Made by a program: the position numbers and the translations under genes. DNA of 64,000 nucleotides from Procambarus clarkii. Its lineage: Eukaryota; Arthropoda; Malacostraca; Decapoda; Cambaridae. Location: the NCBI RefSeq assembly GCF_040958095.1, contig NC_091193.1, forward strand, positions 34,611,430 to 34,675,429, written 5' to 3'. A model generated the notes under the pieces. It was not told the origin of the DNA, searched no databases, and saw only the letters and a list, made by a program, of their open reading frames with translations. This document shows positions 56,815 to 64,000 of the stretch, piece by piece. Every line of letters starts with the position of its first letter. Within the stretch, counting starts at the first letter, position 1.

Positions 56815-58790
56815 ATAAGAACATAAGAACAAAGGTAACTGCAGAAGGCCTATTGGCCCATACGAGGCAGCTCCTATTCTATAACCACCCAATCCCACTC
56901 ATATACTTGTCCAACCCGTGCTTGAAACAATCGAGGGACCCCACCTCCACAATGTTACGCGGCAATTGGTTCCACAAATCAACAACCCTGTTACTGAACC
57001 AGTATTTACCCAAGTCTTTCCTAAATCTAAACTTATCCAATTTATATCCATTGTTTCGTGTTCTGTCCTGTGTTGATACTTTTAATACCCTATTAATATC
57101 CCCCCGGTTATGTCCATTCATCCACTTGTAAACCTCTATCATGTCACCCCTAACTCTTCGCCTTTCCAGTGAATGCAACTTAAGCTTTGTTAATCTTTCT
57201 TCATATGAAAGATTTCTAATTTGGGGAATTAACTTAGTCATCCTACGCTGGACACGTTCAAGTGAATTTATATCCATTCTATAATATGGCGACCAAAACT
57301 GAACTGCATAATCTAAATGGGGCCTAACTAGAGCAAGATATAGCTTGAGAACCACACCAGGTGTCTTGTTACTAACGCTGCGATTAATAAATCCAAGTGT
57401 CCGATTTGCCTTATTACGAACATTTATGCATTGATCCTTTTGTTTTAAATTCTTACTAATCATAACTCCCAGATCCCTTTCGCAATCCGACTTCGCAATC
57501 ACAACACCATCTAGCTCGTATCTTGTAACTCTATCATCATTACCTAACCTCAGAACTTTACATTTATCAGCATTAAACTGCATCTGCCAATCCTTTGACC
57601 ATTTCAAAACCCTATCTAGATCAACTTGAAGTGATAGTGAGTCCTCCTCCGAATTAATTTCCCTACCGATTTTCGTATCATCGGCAAATTTGCAAATGTT
57701 GCTACTCAAACCTGAATCTAAATCATTTATATATATTATAAACAACAGAGGTCCCAGGACAGAGCCTTGAGGCACTCCACTTACAACATTTTCCCACTCT
57801 GACTTGATTCCATTTATACTAACTCTCTGTTTCCTTTGGTATAGCCATGCCCTAATCCAGCTTAATATAGCACCCCCAATACCATGAGACTCTATTTTTT
57901 TAATCAGTCTTTCATGTGGCACTGTATCAAAAGCTTTGCTAAAGTCAAGGTATACAACATCGCAATCCTTACCACTATCAACTGCCTCAACAATGCTAGA
58001 ATAAAAAGATAACAAATTTGTTAAACATGAACGGCCATTTATAAAACCATGTTGCGACTCAATTATTAATTTATGTTTTTCAAGATGAAGACGAATTTTA
58101 TTTGCTATTATAGATTCGAGTAACTTTCCCACAATAGACGTTAGGCTAATTGGTCGATAGTTAGACGCAAGTGATCTATCTCCTTTCTTAAAAACTGGTA
58201 TCACATTAGCAACTTTCCAAAACTCTGGCACTCTGCCTGACTCTATTGATTTATTAAATATGGTTGACAGTGGGTCACAAAGCTCCTCTTTGCATTCTTT
58301 AAGCACCCTAGCAAACACTTCATCCGGCCCTGGGGATTTGTTTGGTTTGAGTTTTACTATTTGTTTAAGAACATCCTCCCTGGTAACTGCTAAACTCGTC
58401 AACCTGTCCTCGTCCCCACCCACATAGACTTGTTCGGCTGAAGGCATATTGTTAAGTTCCTCTTTAGTAAATACAGATACAAAATATTTATTAAAAATAC
58501 TACTCATCTCTTCATCACTATCTGTTATTTGACCTGTCTCAGTTTTTAATGGACCTATCCTTTCCCTAGTCTTAGTACGATATAACTGAAAAAACCCTTT
58601 AGGATTTGTCTTTGCTTGCCCTGCTATGCGAACTTCATAGTTTCTTTTTGCTTTCCTTATCTCTTTTTTAACATTTCTAACCAGTTGTACGAATTCCTGT
58701 TCTAAAGTGACCTCCCCATTTTTAATCCTTTTGTACCAAGCTCTCTTTTTACCTATAAGGTTCTTCAAATTCTTTGTTATCCATCAGTCA
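56815..58790 (-). mobile_element. CR1-like retrotransposon copy B, 5'-truncated
   Basis: The 3' end has ACATAAGAACATAAGAAC at 56815-56832; the 5' break is near 58790 in the ITKNLKNLIGKK-coding region. It is inserted in 20-bp satellite. The sequence is close to identical to copy A in the shared part, so both are recent. It differs from A in not being interrupted. Confidence 0.93.
56879..58768 (-). CDS. CR1-like ORF2 fragment: intact reverse transcriptase
   Basis: An uninterrupted frame of 629 codons starting within the linker (KNLIGKKRAWYKRIKNGE). It carries all RT motifs: LKPNKSPGPDEV, FKKGDRSLASNYRPISLTS, VVYLDFSKAFDTVPHERL, SGVPQGSVLGPLLFIIYIND and catalytic FADDTKIG. The post-RT region ends DLWNQLPRNIVEVGSLDCFK and MSGIGWL. 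The APE endonuclease expected upstream is lost, so the ATG used here is internal and the protein could not by itself start integration. The long intact frame implies recent arrival. Confidence 0.9.
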   Translation of the reverse strand: MKNLIGKKRAWYKRIKNGEVTLEQEFVQLVRNVKKEIRKAKRNYEVRIAGQAKTNPKGFFQLYRTKTRERIGPLKTETGQITDSDEEMSSIFNKYFVSVFTKEELNNMPSAEQVYVGGDEDRLTSLAVTREDVLKQIVKLKPNKSPGPDEVFARVLKECKEELCDPLSTIFNKSIESGRVPEFWKVANVIPVFKKGDRSLASNYRPISLTSIVGKLLESIIANKIRLHLEKHKLIIESQHGFINGRSCLTNLLSFYSSIVEAVDSGKDCDVVYLDFSKAFDTVPHERLIKKIESHGIGGAILSWIRAWLYQRKQRVSINGIKSEWENVVSGVPQGSVLGPLLFIIYINDLDSGLSSNICKFADDTKIGREINSEEDSLSLQVDLDRVLKWSKDWQMQFNADKCKVLRLGNDDRVTRYELDGVVIAKSDCERDLGVMISKNLKQKDQCINVRNKANRTLGFINRSVSNKTPGVVLKLYLALVRPHLDYAVQFWSPYYRMDINSLERVQRRMTKLIPQIRNLSYEERLTKLKLHSLERRRVRGDMIEVYKWMNGHNRGDINRVLKVSTQDRTRNNGYKLDKFRFRKDLGKYWFSNRVVDLWNQLPRNIVEVGSLDCFKHGLDKYMSGIGWL

Positions 58791-59282
58791 GATAAGTCTC
58801 CCATCAACAGTTGTACAGTCTCCCATCAACCAGTACAGTCTCCCATCAACCAGTACAGTCTCCCATCAACCAGTACAGTCTCCCATCAACCAGTACAGCC
58901 TCCCATCAACCAGTACAGCCTCCCATCAACCAGTACAGCCTCCCATCAACCAGTACAGCCCGCCACCCAACCGGTACAGCCTCCCATCAACCAGTACAGC
59001 CTCCCATCAACCAGTAAAGCCTCCCATCAACCAGTACAGCCCGCCACCCAACCAGTACAGCCTCCCATCAACCAGTACAGCCTCCCATCAACCTGTACAA
59101 CCTCCCATCAACCAGTACAGCCTCCCATCAACCAGTACAGCCTCCCATCAACCTGTACAGCCTCCCATCAACCAGTACAGCCTCCCGTCAACCAGTACAG
59201 CCTCCCATCAACCAGTACAGCCTCCCATCAACCAGTACAGCCTCCCATCAACCAGTACAGCCTCCCATCAACCAGTACAGCC
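58791..59282. repeat. 20-bp satellite, array 4 (about 24 copies)
   Basis: Same 20-bp unit. It repeats the CCCGCCACCCAACCGG landmark block found in array 2, and ends at the same junction sequence (GTACAGCCAATGGGCC) as 56050-56070. Confidence 0.96.
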
Positions 59283-59894
59283 AATGGGCCAATAGCAGCT
59301 GCCTCGAATGGGCCAATAGCAGCTGCCTCGAATGGGCCAATAGCAGCTGCCTCGTATGGGCCAATAGCAGCTGCCTCGTATGGGCCAATAGCAGCTGCCT
59401 CGTATAGGCCAATAGTAGCTGCCTCGTATGGGCCAATAGCAGCTGCCTTGTATGGGCCAATAGCAGCTGCCTCGTATGGGCCAATAGCAGCTGCCTCGTA
59501 TGGGCCAATAGCAGCGGCCTCGTATGGGCCAATAGCAGCTGCCTCGTATGGGCCAATAGCAGCTGCCTCGTATGGGCCAATAGCAGCTGCCTCGTATAGG
59601 CCAATAGTAGCTGCCTCGTATGGTCCAATAGCAGCTGCCTCGTATGGGCCAATAGCAGCGGCCTCGTATGGGCCAATTGCAGCTGCCTCGTATGGGCCAA
59701 TAGCAGCTGCCTCGTATGGGCCAATAGCAGCTGCCTCGTATGGGCCAATAGCAACTGCCTCGTATGGGCCAATAGCAGCTGCCTCGTATGGTCCAATAGC
59801 AGATGCCTCGTATGGGCCAATAGCAGCTGCCTCGTATGGGCCAATAGCAGCTGCCTCGTATGGGCCAATAGCAGCTGCCTCGTATGGGCCAAGT
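59283..59894. repeat. 24-bp satellite, array 2 (about 25 copies)
   Basis: Same unit as 56063-56487; most differences are single transitions (for example TATAGGCC, GGTCC, AATTGC). It is terminated by insertion of CR1-like copy C. Confidence 0.97.
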
Positions 59895-60893
59895 CAGAGT
59901 GGGAAAATGTTGTAAGTGGAGTGCCTCAAGGCTCTGTCCTGGGACCTCTGTTGTTTATAATATATATAAATGATTTAGATTCAGGTTTGAGTAGCAACAT
60001 TTGCAAATTTGCCGATGATACGAAAATCGGTAGGGAAATTAATTCGGAGGAGGACTCACTATCACTTCAAGTTGATCTAGATAGGGTATTGAAATGGTCA
60101 AAGGATTGGCAGATGCAGTTTAATGCTGATAAATGTAAAGTTCTGAGGTTAGGTAATGATGATAGAGTTACAAGATACGAGCTAGATGGTGTTGTGATTG
60201 CGAAGTCGGATTGCGAAAGGGATCTGGGAGTTATGATTAGTAAGAATTTAAAACAAAAGGATCAATGCATAAATGTTCGTAATAAGGCAAATCGGACACT
60301 TGGATTTATTAATCGCAGCGTTAGTAACAAGACACCTGGTGTGGTTCTCAAGCTATATCTTGCTCTAGTTAGGCCCCATTTAGATTATGCAGTTCAGTTT
60401 TGGTCGCCATATTATAGAATGGATATAAATTCACTTGAACGTGTCCAGCGTAGGATGACTAAGTTAATTCCCCAAATTAGAAATCTTTCATATGAAGAAA
60501 GATTAACAAAGCTTAAGTTGCATTCACTGGAAAGGCGAAGAGTTAGGGGTGACATGATAGAGGTTTACAAGTGGATGAATGGACATAACCGGGGGGATAT
60601 TAATAGGGTATTAAAAGTATCAACACAGGACAGAACACGAAACAATGGGTATAAATTGGATAAGTTTAGATTTAGGAAAGACTTGGGTAAATACTGGTTC
60701 AGTAACAGGGTTGTTGATTTGTGGAACCAATTGCCGCGTAACATTGTGGAGGTGGGGTCCCTCGATTGTTTCAAGCGCGGGTTGGACAAGTATATGAGTG
60801 GGATTGGGTGGTTATAAATAGGAGCTGCCTCGTATGGGCCAACAGGCCTTCTGCAGTTACCTTTGTTCTTATGTTCTTATGTTCTTAATAGCA
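59895..60893 (+). mobile_element. CR1-like retrotransposon copy C, 5'-truncated
   Basis: It begins at sequence encoding SEWENVVSGVPQG and ends with (GTTCTTAT)n at 60874-60893. It is inserted within the 24-bp satellite. Satellite phase is preserved across the element (GGGCCAA on the left, TAGCAGCTG on the right), with no visible target duplication. The opposite orientation to copies A and B shows a separate event. Confidence 0.92.
59921..60817 (+). CDS. CR1-like ORF2 C-terminal half (RT catalytic core onward)
   Basis: Open for 298 codons: PQGSVLGPLLFIIYINDLDS, FADDTKIGREINSEEDSLSL, WSKDWQMQFNADKCKVLRLG, LVRPHLDYAVQFWSPYYRMD and the C-terminus MSGIGWL. The first RT motifs are lost with the 5' truncation. 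TAA at 60815-60817 is followed by the 3' UTR (AATAGGAGCTGCC...) that resembles the neighbouring satellite unit. Confidence 0.9.
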   Translation: MPQGSVLGPLLFIIYINDLDSGLSSNICKFADDTKIGREINSEEDSLSLQVDLDRVLKWSKDWQMQFNADKCKVLRLGNDDRVTRYELDGVVIAKSDCERDLGVMISKNLKQKDQCINVRNKANRTLGFINRSVSNKTPGVVLKLYLALVRPHLDYAVQFWSPYYRMDINSLERVQRRMTKLIPQIRNLSYEERLTKLKLHSLERRRVRGDMIEVYKWMNGHNRGDINRVLKVSTQDRTRNNGYKLDKFRFRKDLGKYWFSNRVVDLWNQLPRNIVEVGSLDCFKRGLDKYMSGIGWL

Positions 60894-61683
60894 GCTGAAT
60901 CGTATGGGCCAATAGCAGCTGCCTCGTATGGGCCAATAGCAGCTGCCTCGTATGGGCCAATAGCAGCTGCCTCGTATGGGCCAATAGCAGCTGCCTCGTA
61001 TGGGCCAATAGCAGCTGCCTCGTATGGGCCAATAGCAGCTGCCTCGTATGGGCCAATAGCAGCTGCCTCGTATGGGATAATAGCAGCTGCCTCGTATGGG
61101 CCAATAGCAGCTGCCTCGTATGGGCCAATAGCAGCTGCCTCGTATGGGCCAATAGCAGCTGCCTCGTATGGGCCAATAGCAGCTGCCTCGTTTGGGCCAA
61201 TAGCAGCTGCCTCGTATGGGCCAATAGCAGCTGCCTCGTATGGGCCAATAGCAGCTGCCTCGTATGGGCCAATAGCAGCTGCCTCGTAGGAGCCAAAAGC
61301 AGCTGCCTCGTAGGAGCCAATAGCAGCTGCCTCGTAGGAGCCAATAGCAGCTGCCTCGTATGGGCCAATAGCAGCTGCCTCGTATGGGCCAATAGCAGCT
61401 GCCTCGTATGGGCCAATAGCAGCTGCCTCGTATGGGCCAATAGCAGCTGCCTCGTATGGGCCAATAGCAGCTGCCTCGTATAGGCCAATAGCAGCTGCCT
61501 CGTATGGGCCAATAGCAGCTGCCTCGTATAGGGCAATAGCAGCTGCCTCGTATGGGCCAATAGCAGCTGCCTCGTATGGGCCAATAGCAGCTGCCTCGTA
61601 TGGGCCAATATCAGCTGCCTCGTATGGGCCAATAGCAGCTGCCTCGTATGGGCCAATAGCAGCTGCCTCGTATGGGCCAATAC
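60894..61683. repeat. 24-bp satellite, array 3 (about 33 copies)
   Basis: Same unit. A sub-block at 61285-61345 carries GTAGGAGCC in place of GTATGGGCC in three successive copies, indicating local spread of a variant. It ends against CR1-like fragment D. Confidence 0.97.
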
Positions 61684-62072
61684 CCTAACTCTTCGTCTTT
61701 CCAGTGAATGCAATTTAAGCTTTAATAATCTTTCATATGAAAGACTTCTAATTTGGGGAATTAACTTTGTCATCCTACGTTGGACACGTTCAAATGATTT
61801 TATATCCATTCTATAATACGGCGACCAAAACTGAACTGCATAATCCTAACCAGTGCAAGATATAGCTTAAGAACCACACCAGGTGTCTTGTTACTAACGC
61901 TTCGATTAATAAATCCCAGTGTCCTATTCGCCTTATTACGAACATTCATGCATTGATCCTTTTGTTTTAAATTTTGTTTTAAACACCCAATACCCAAGAT
62001 CTTCCAATCTATTTGGAAACTCATAAACATGTCCAACCCACGTTTGAAACAATCAAGAGACCCCGCCTCCAT
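61684..62072 (-). pseudogene. Mosaic CR1-like fragment D
   Basis: On the minus strand, pieces appear out of order. First comes EAGSLDCFKRGLD (C-terminal end, near 62050), then QIDWKILGIGC (linker region, near 62000), then NLKQKDQCMNVRNKANRTLG and onward to LERRRVRV (61970-61690, post-RT). This order cannot come from a simple truncation and implies deletion plus rearrangement or joining of separate fragments. Divergence from copies A-C is higher, so it is older. Confidence 0.75.
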
Positions 62073-62118
62073 CGTTACATCCATCGTTACATGCATCTTC
62101 GAGTGTTGTTATAGCAAT

Positions 62119-62970
62119 ATGGAAGTTGTAGTGAAGGACCTGGTGACTCTAGTGGGAGCCCTGAGGACAGAGTTGGACTCTCTGCGGGAGGAGGTGCGTC
62201 AGCTTAAAAAACAACGAGAAGTAACGAAGGAGGAGACCAGCAGTAAAGGGACCTCGTCTTGGAGAGTTGCGAAAGACAGGGGCCTTAAGAAGACTTTGAT
62301 AAAGCCGCCTTCAAACGCCATAGCAACTTCAAATTCATTTGACGTTTTGGAGGACGAGTGCTGTGGAGAGACTGTGGATCGCGCAAAAGGGAAAGCAACG
62401 AAGAGAAAGGAAGCGCAGGCCCCTCAGAAAGTAAAGGAAGTACCTAAGCAAACATTAGTTGTGGGAGATTCCCAGATAAGGTATTTGGATAGAACGTTTT
62501 GTGCTAGAGATAGGGGGAACAGGTTAAGGGTTTGCTATCCCGGAGCTGGCATTGGTGATATTATAAACAACATGAATGATATTATGGCTGGTAATGGGAA
62601 CAATCCCATTATTTGCATTAGCGTGGGAGGAAATGATGTTGGTCGAGTCAGGAGTGAGGAACTCATTCAGAGGTATAAAACAGCCATAGAGTTAGTTAGG
62701 AGCAAGGGAGGAATCCCGATCATATGTGGCATTCTTCCAAGAAAGGGAGTGGGAAATGAATGGATATCGAGGGCACTTGGTGTCAATTGCCGGCTGGAAA
62801 GATATTGCAAATCAAATGCAATATCTTTCATAGACAACTGGGAACACTTCTATGGAAGAAATGAAATGTATGCTCGTGATGGGGTGCATCTATCGAGAGC
62901 TGGGGTTGTTGCTGTTGCGAACTCGCTAGAAGAAGTGGTTAGAGGTGTTTGTTTGGGTTTAAACTGTTAG
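62119..62970 (+). CDS. CR1-like ORF1: coiled coil plus SGNH-hydrolase-like domain
   Basis: A 283-residue protein. I chose ATG 62119 over the in-frame upstream codon at 62029 because the upstream part overlaps fragment D. Residues 1-35 form a charged helix (LVTLVGALRTELDSLREEVR), a likely coiled coil. Residues 36-110 are basic and low in structure. An SGNH/GDSL-type fold is suggested by VVGDSQIRYLD (Ser118), YPGAGIGD, SVGGNDVGR (Asn172) and DGVHLSRAG (Asp254, His257). Esterase-type ORF1s are known in the CR1 and L2 groups, where they may aid RNA or membrane association; the substrate is unknown. TAG at 62968-62970 ends the frame, and ORF2 starts at 62982. Confidence 0.88.
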   Translation: MEVVVKDLVTLVGALRTELDSLREEVRQLKKQREVTKEETSSKGTSSWRVAKDRGLKKTLIKPPSNAIATSNSFDVLEDECCGETVDRAKGKATKRKEAQAPQKVKEVPKQTLVVGDSQIRYLDRTFCARDRGNRLRVCYPGAGIGDIINNMNDIMAGNGNNPIICISVGGNDVGRVRSEELIQRYKTAIELVRSKGGIPIICGILPRKGVGNEWISRALGVNCRLERYCKSNAISFIDNWEHFYGRNEMYARDGVHLSRAGVVAVANSLEEVVRGVCLGLNC

Positions 62971-62981
62971 TAGATAGAGGT

Positions 62982-64000
62982 ATGGGAATTGATTTGGAGG
63001 AAGGAGGTAATAAAAGTATGTGTTTGTGGGAGAAAGGAATTGGCAAAACGATCAGGGAAAGAGAAGGTCCGCAAAATAACAATTCACTTAGGGTATATTA
63101 CACTAACAGTAGAAGTCTAAGAAATAAAATTAACGAATTAAATGCTCTTGTCTGCACAGAAAAAATAGATATTATTGCACTTACCGAAACGTGGATGAAT
63201 GTAGAAAATAGAGAACTATTAGCTGAATACCAAATATATGGATTTAAACTATTTCACACAGATAGATATATTAGACGAGGAGGTGGAGTAGCCATATATG
63301 TTAGGGACAATTTGAAATGTAGTCTCAAAGAGGGAATCAAAACAGAGCCACACACAGAAACTATTTGGATTGAATTAAACGAAAAAGCTAATAATATTAT
63401 AATAGGAGTAATATATAGGCCACCAAATTTAGACAGAATGGAAGCAAAGCATCTATGGGATGAAATATCTAGAGCATCTAGATCTAACAGTATTTATGTC
63501 ATGGGTGACTTTAATTTTAGCGGAATAAACTGGTTGAACAAAACAGGGAATAGTGAAGCAGAAGATTTTCTAGAATTAATTGACGATTGCTTTCTTACGC
63601 AACACATTAAGGAACCAACACGGGAAAATAATATTTTAGATTTAGTGTTAACTAACAGGGAAACGCAAATTAATGACATCGAAATAGGGAGTGAGCTAGG
63701 GAGCAGTGATCACAAAGAAATCAGATTTACCATAGAATGGAATAGACCAGTAGGAGAAAATTCTGTTAAAGTGCCAGATTTTCGAAAAGCTGATTTTAAT
63801 AGCCTAAGAAATTTTTTGGGTCAAATTGATTGGAAAGGCTTGGGTATGGGGTGTGGGCCGGTCTTGGAGCGAGACATGAACCCAGCGATAGGTGACTTAA
63901 ATGGGGATTTCGATGTGGATTCAATATATAACTTATTTAAGAATATTCTAAACAAAGCACAGGAACGTAGTATACCATACAAATTGAATAGATCGTATAC
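62982..64000 (+). CDS. CR1-like ORF2: APE endonuclease, incomplete at window end
   Basis: Open from ATG 62982 to the last base, 339 codons, no stop. APE motifs in order: YYTNSRSLRNKINELNALV, DIIALTETWM (catalytic Glu), RGGGVAIYVRDNL, IIIGVIYRPPNLD, SIYVMGDFNFSGINW (GDFN), DLVLTNRE and GSSDHKEI (SDH). These residues nick the target DNA in related elements. The sequence then enters the linker shared with copy A. RT is expected beyond the window. All catalytic blocks look intact. The 11-nt spacing after ORF1 suggests coupled translation. Confidence 0.92.
   Translation, partial: MGIDLEEGGNKSMCLWEKGIGKTIREREGPQNNNSLRVYYTNSRSLRNKINELNALVCTEKIDIIALTETWMNVENRELLAEYQIYGFKLFHTDRYIRRGGGVAIYVRDNLKCSLKEGIKTEPHTETIWIELNEKANNIIIGVIYRPPNLDRMEAKHLWDEISRASRSNSIYVMGDFNFSGINWLNKTGNSEAEDFLELIDDCFLTQHIKEPTRENNILDLVLTNRETQINDIEIGSELGSSDHKEIRFTIEWNRPVGENSVKVPDFRKADFNSLRNFLGQIDWKGLGMGCGPVLERDMNPAIGDLNGDFDVDSIYNLFKNILNKAQERSIPYKLNRSY

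Larger units (their letters stand above)
62073..64000 (+). mobile_element. CR1-like retrotransposon copy E, intact 5' part, runs off window
   Basis: It contains a complete ORF1 followed after 11 nt by the start of ORF2, both free of stops. The linker-encoding end (LGQIDWKGLGMGCGPVLERD at 63817-63877) matches the N-terminal end of copy A. E and A-C together therefore cover a full-length element: ORF1, then ORF2 with APE, RT, and a 3' UTR with 8-bp tail repeats. The 5' boundary is uncertain; an ATCGTTACATCC duplication lies at about 62072-62095. Confidence 0.88.

Noticed and set aside
60877-61809. Minus-strand 310-codon frame of LLAHTRQL repeats
   Set aside because: It is read from the 24-bp satellite, and the phase is inherited from the unit length, not from coding constraint.

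Overview
The window is eukaryotic and almost entirely repetitive. It contains about ten retroelement lineages, at least six tRNA-derived SINE insertions or pieces, three types of fold-back MITE, long (TA)n tracts and more than a dozen tandem arrays. The mix suggests an arthropod, most likely a decapod crustacean such as a crayfish. The signs are I-like, CR1-like, RLE-type and Penelope-type retroelements, short LTR elements, tRNA-derived SINEs, and MITEs carrying TTAGG-like blocks (the arthropod telomere motif). The species assignment is inference. I recognise no host protein-coding gene with confidence.

Layout. 1-4.5 kb: tandem arrays (29, 30 and 97 bp units) with non-coding spacers. 4.5-10.8 kb: a nearly full-length I-superfamily-like non-LTR retrotransposon (ORF1 with three zinc knuckles; ORF2 with APE, RT, RNase H and a CCHC tail), disabled by two nonsense codons and two frameshifts. 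11.6-15.8 kb: a graveyard of CR1-like fragments in both orientations with SINEs nested inside. 16.1-18.1 kb: pieces of another non-LTR element. 18.1-22.3 kb: a decayed Ty3/gypsy-like element whose Gag N-terminus has expanded into about 31 copies of an 11-residue charged helical repeat; its pol lacks the RT. 23.1-26.3 kb: a minus-strand non-LTR element with a restriction-like endonuclease. 26.3-29.2 kb: a minus-strand Penelope-like element between direct repeats, one of them split by a (TA)n-MITE-(TA)n block. 29.4-35.1 kb: satellites, MITEs, a probable solo LTR, and a BEL/Pao integrase fragment at 35.1-35.6 kb. 35.7-44.3 kb: non-LTR fossils, SINEs and unique DNA, including a promoter-like patch near 37.8 kb.

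44.5-64 kb is the most structured part. A gypsy element (LTR, PBS, gag, pol) loses its 3' end to a 20-bp satellite. That satellite hosts CR1-like copies in both orientations, one nested inside another with an 8-bp target duplication. A second satellite (24 bp) matches a 24-nt stretch of the CR1-like 3' UTR lying between two AATAGG hexamers, so it looks as if it was born from the retrotransposon. The window ends in a CR1-like copy with intact reading frames: ORF1 is an SGNH-hydrolase-like protein and ORF2 begins with an APE endonuclease and runs off the edge.

The elements do not form a pathway. Their coding capacities (nucleic-acid chaperone or esterase ORF1s, endonucleases, reverse transcriptases, integrases) serve their own copying, and the non-coding repeats are products or targets of that activity.
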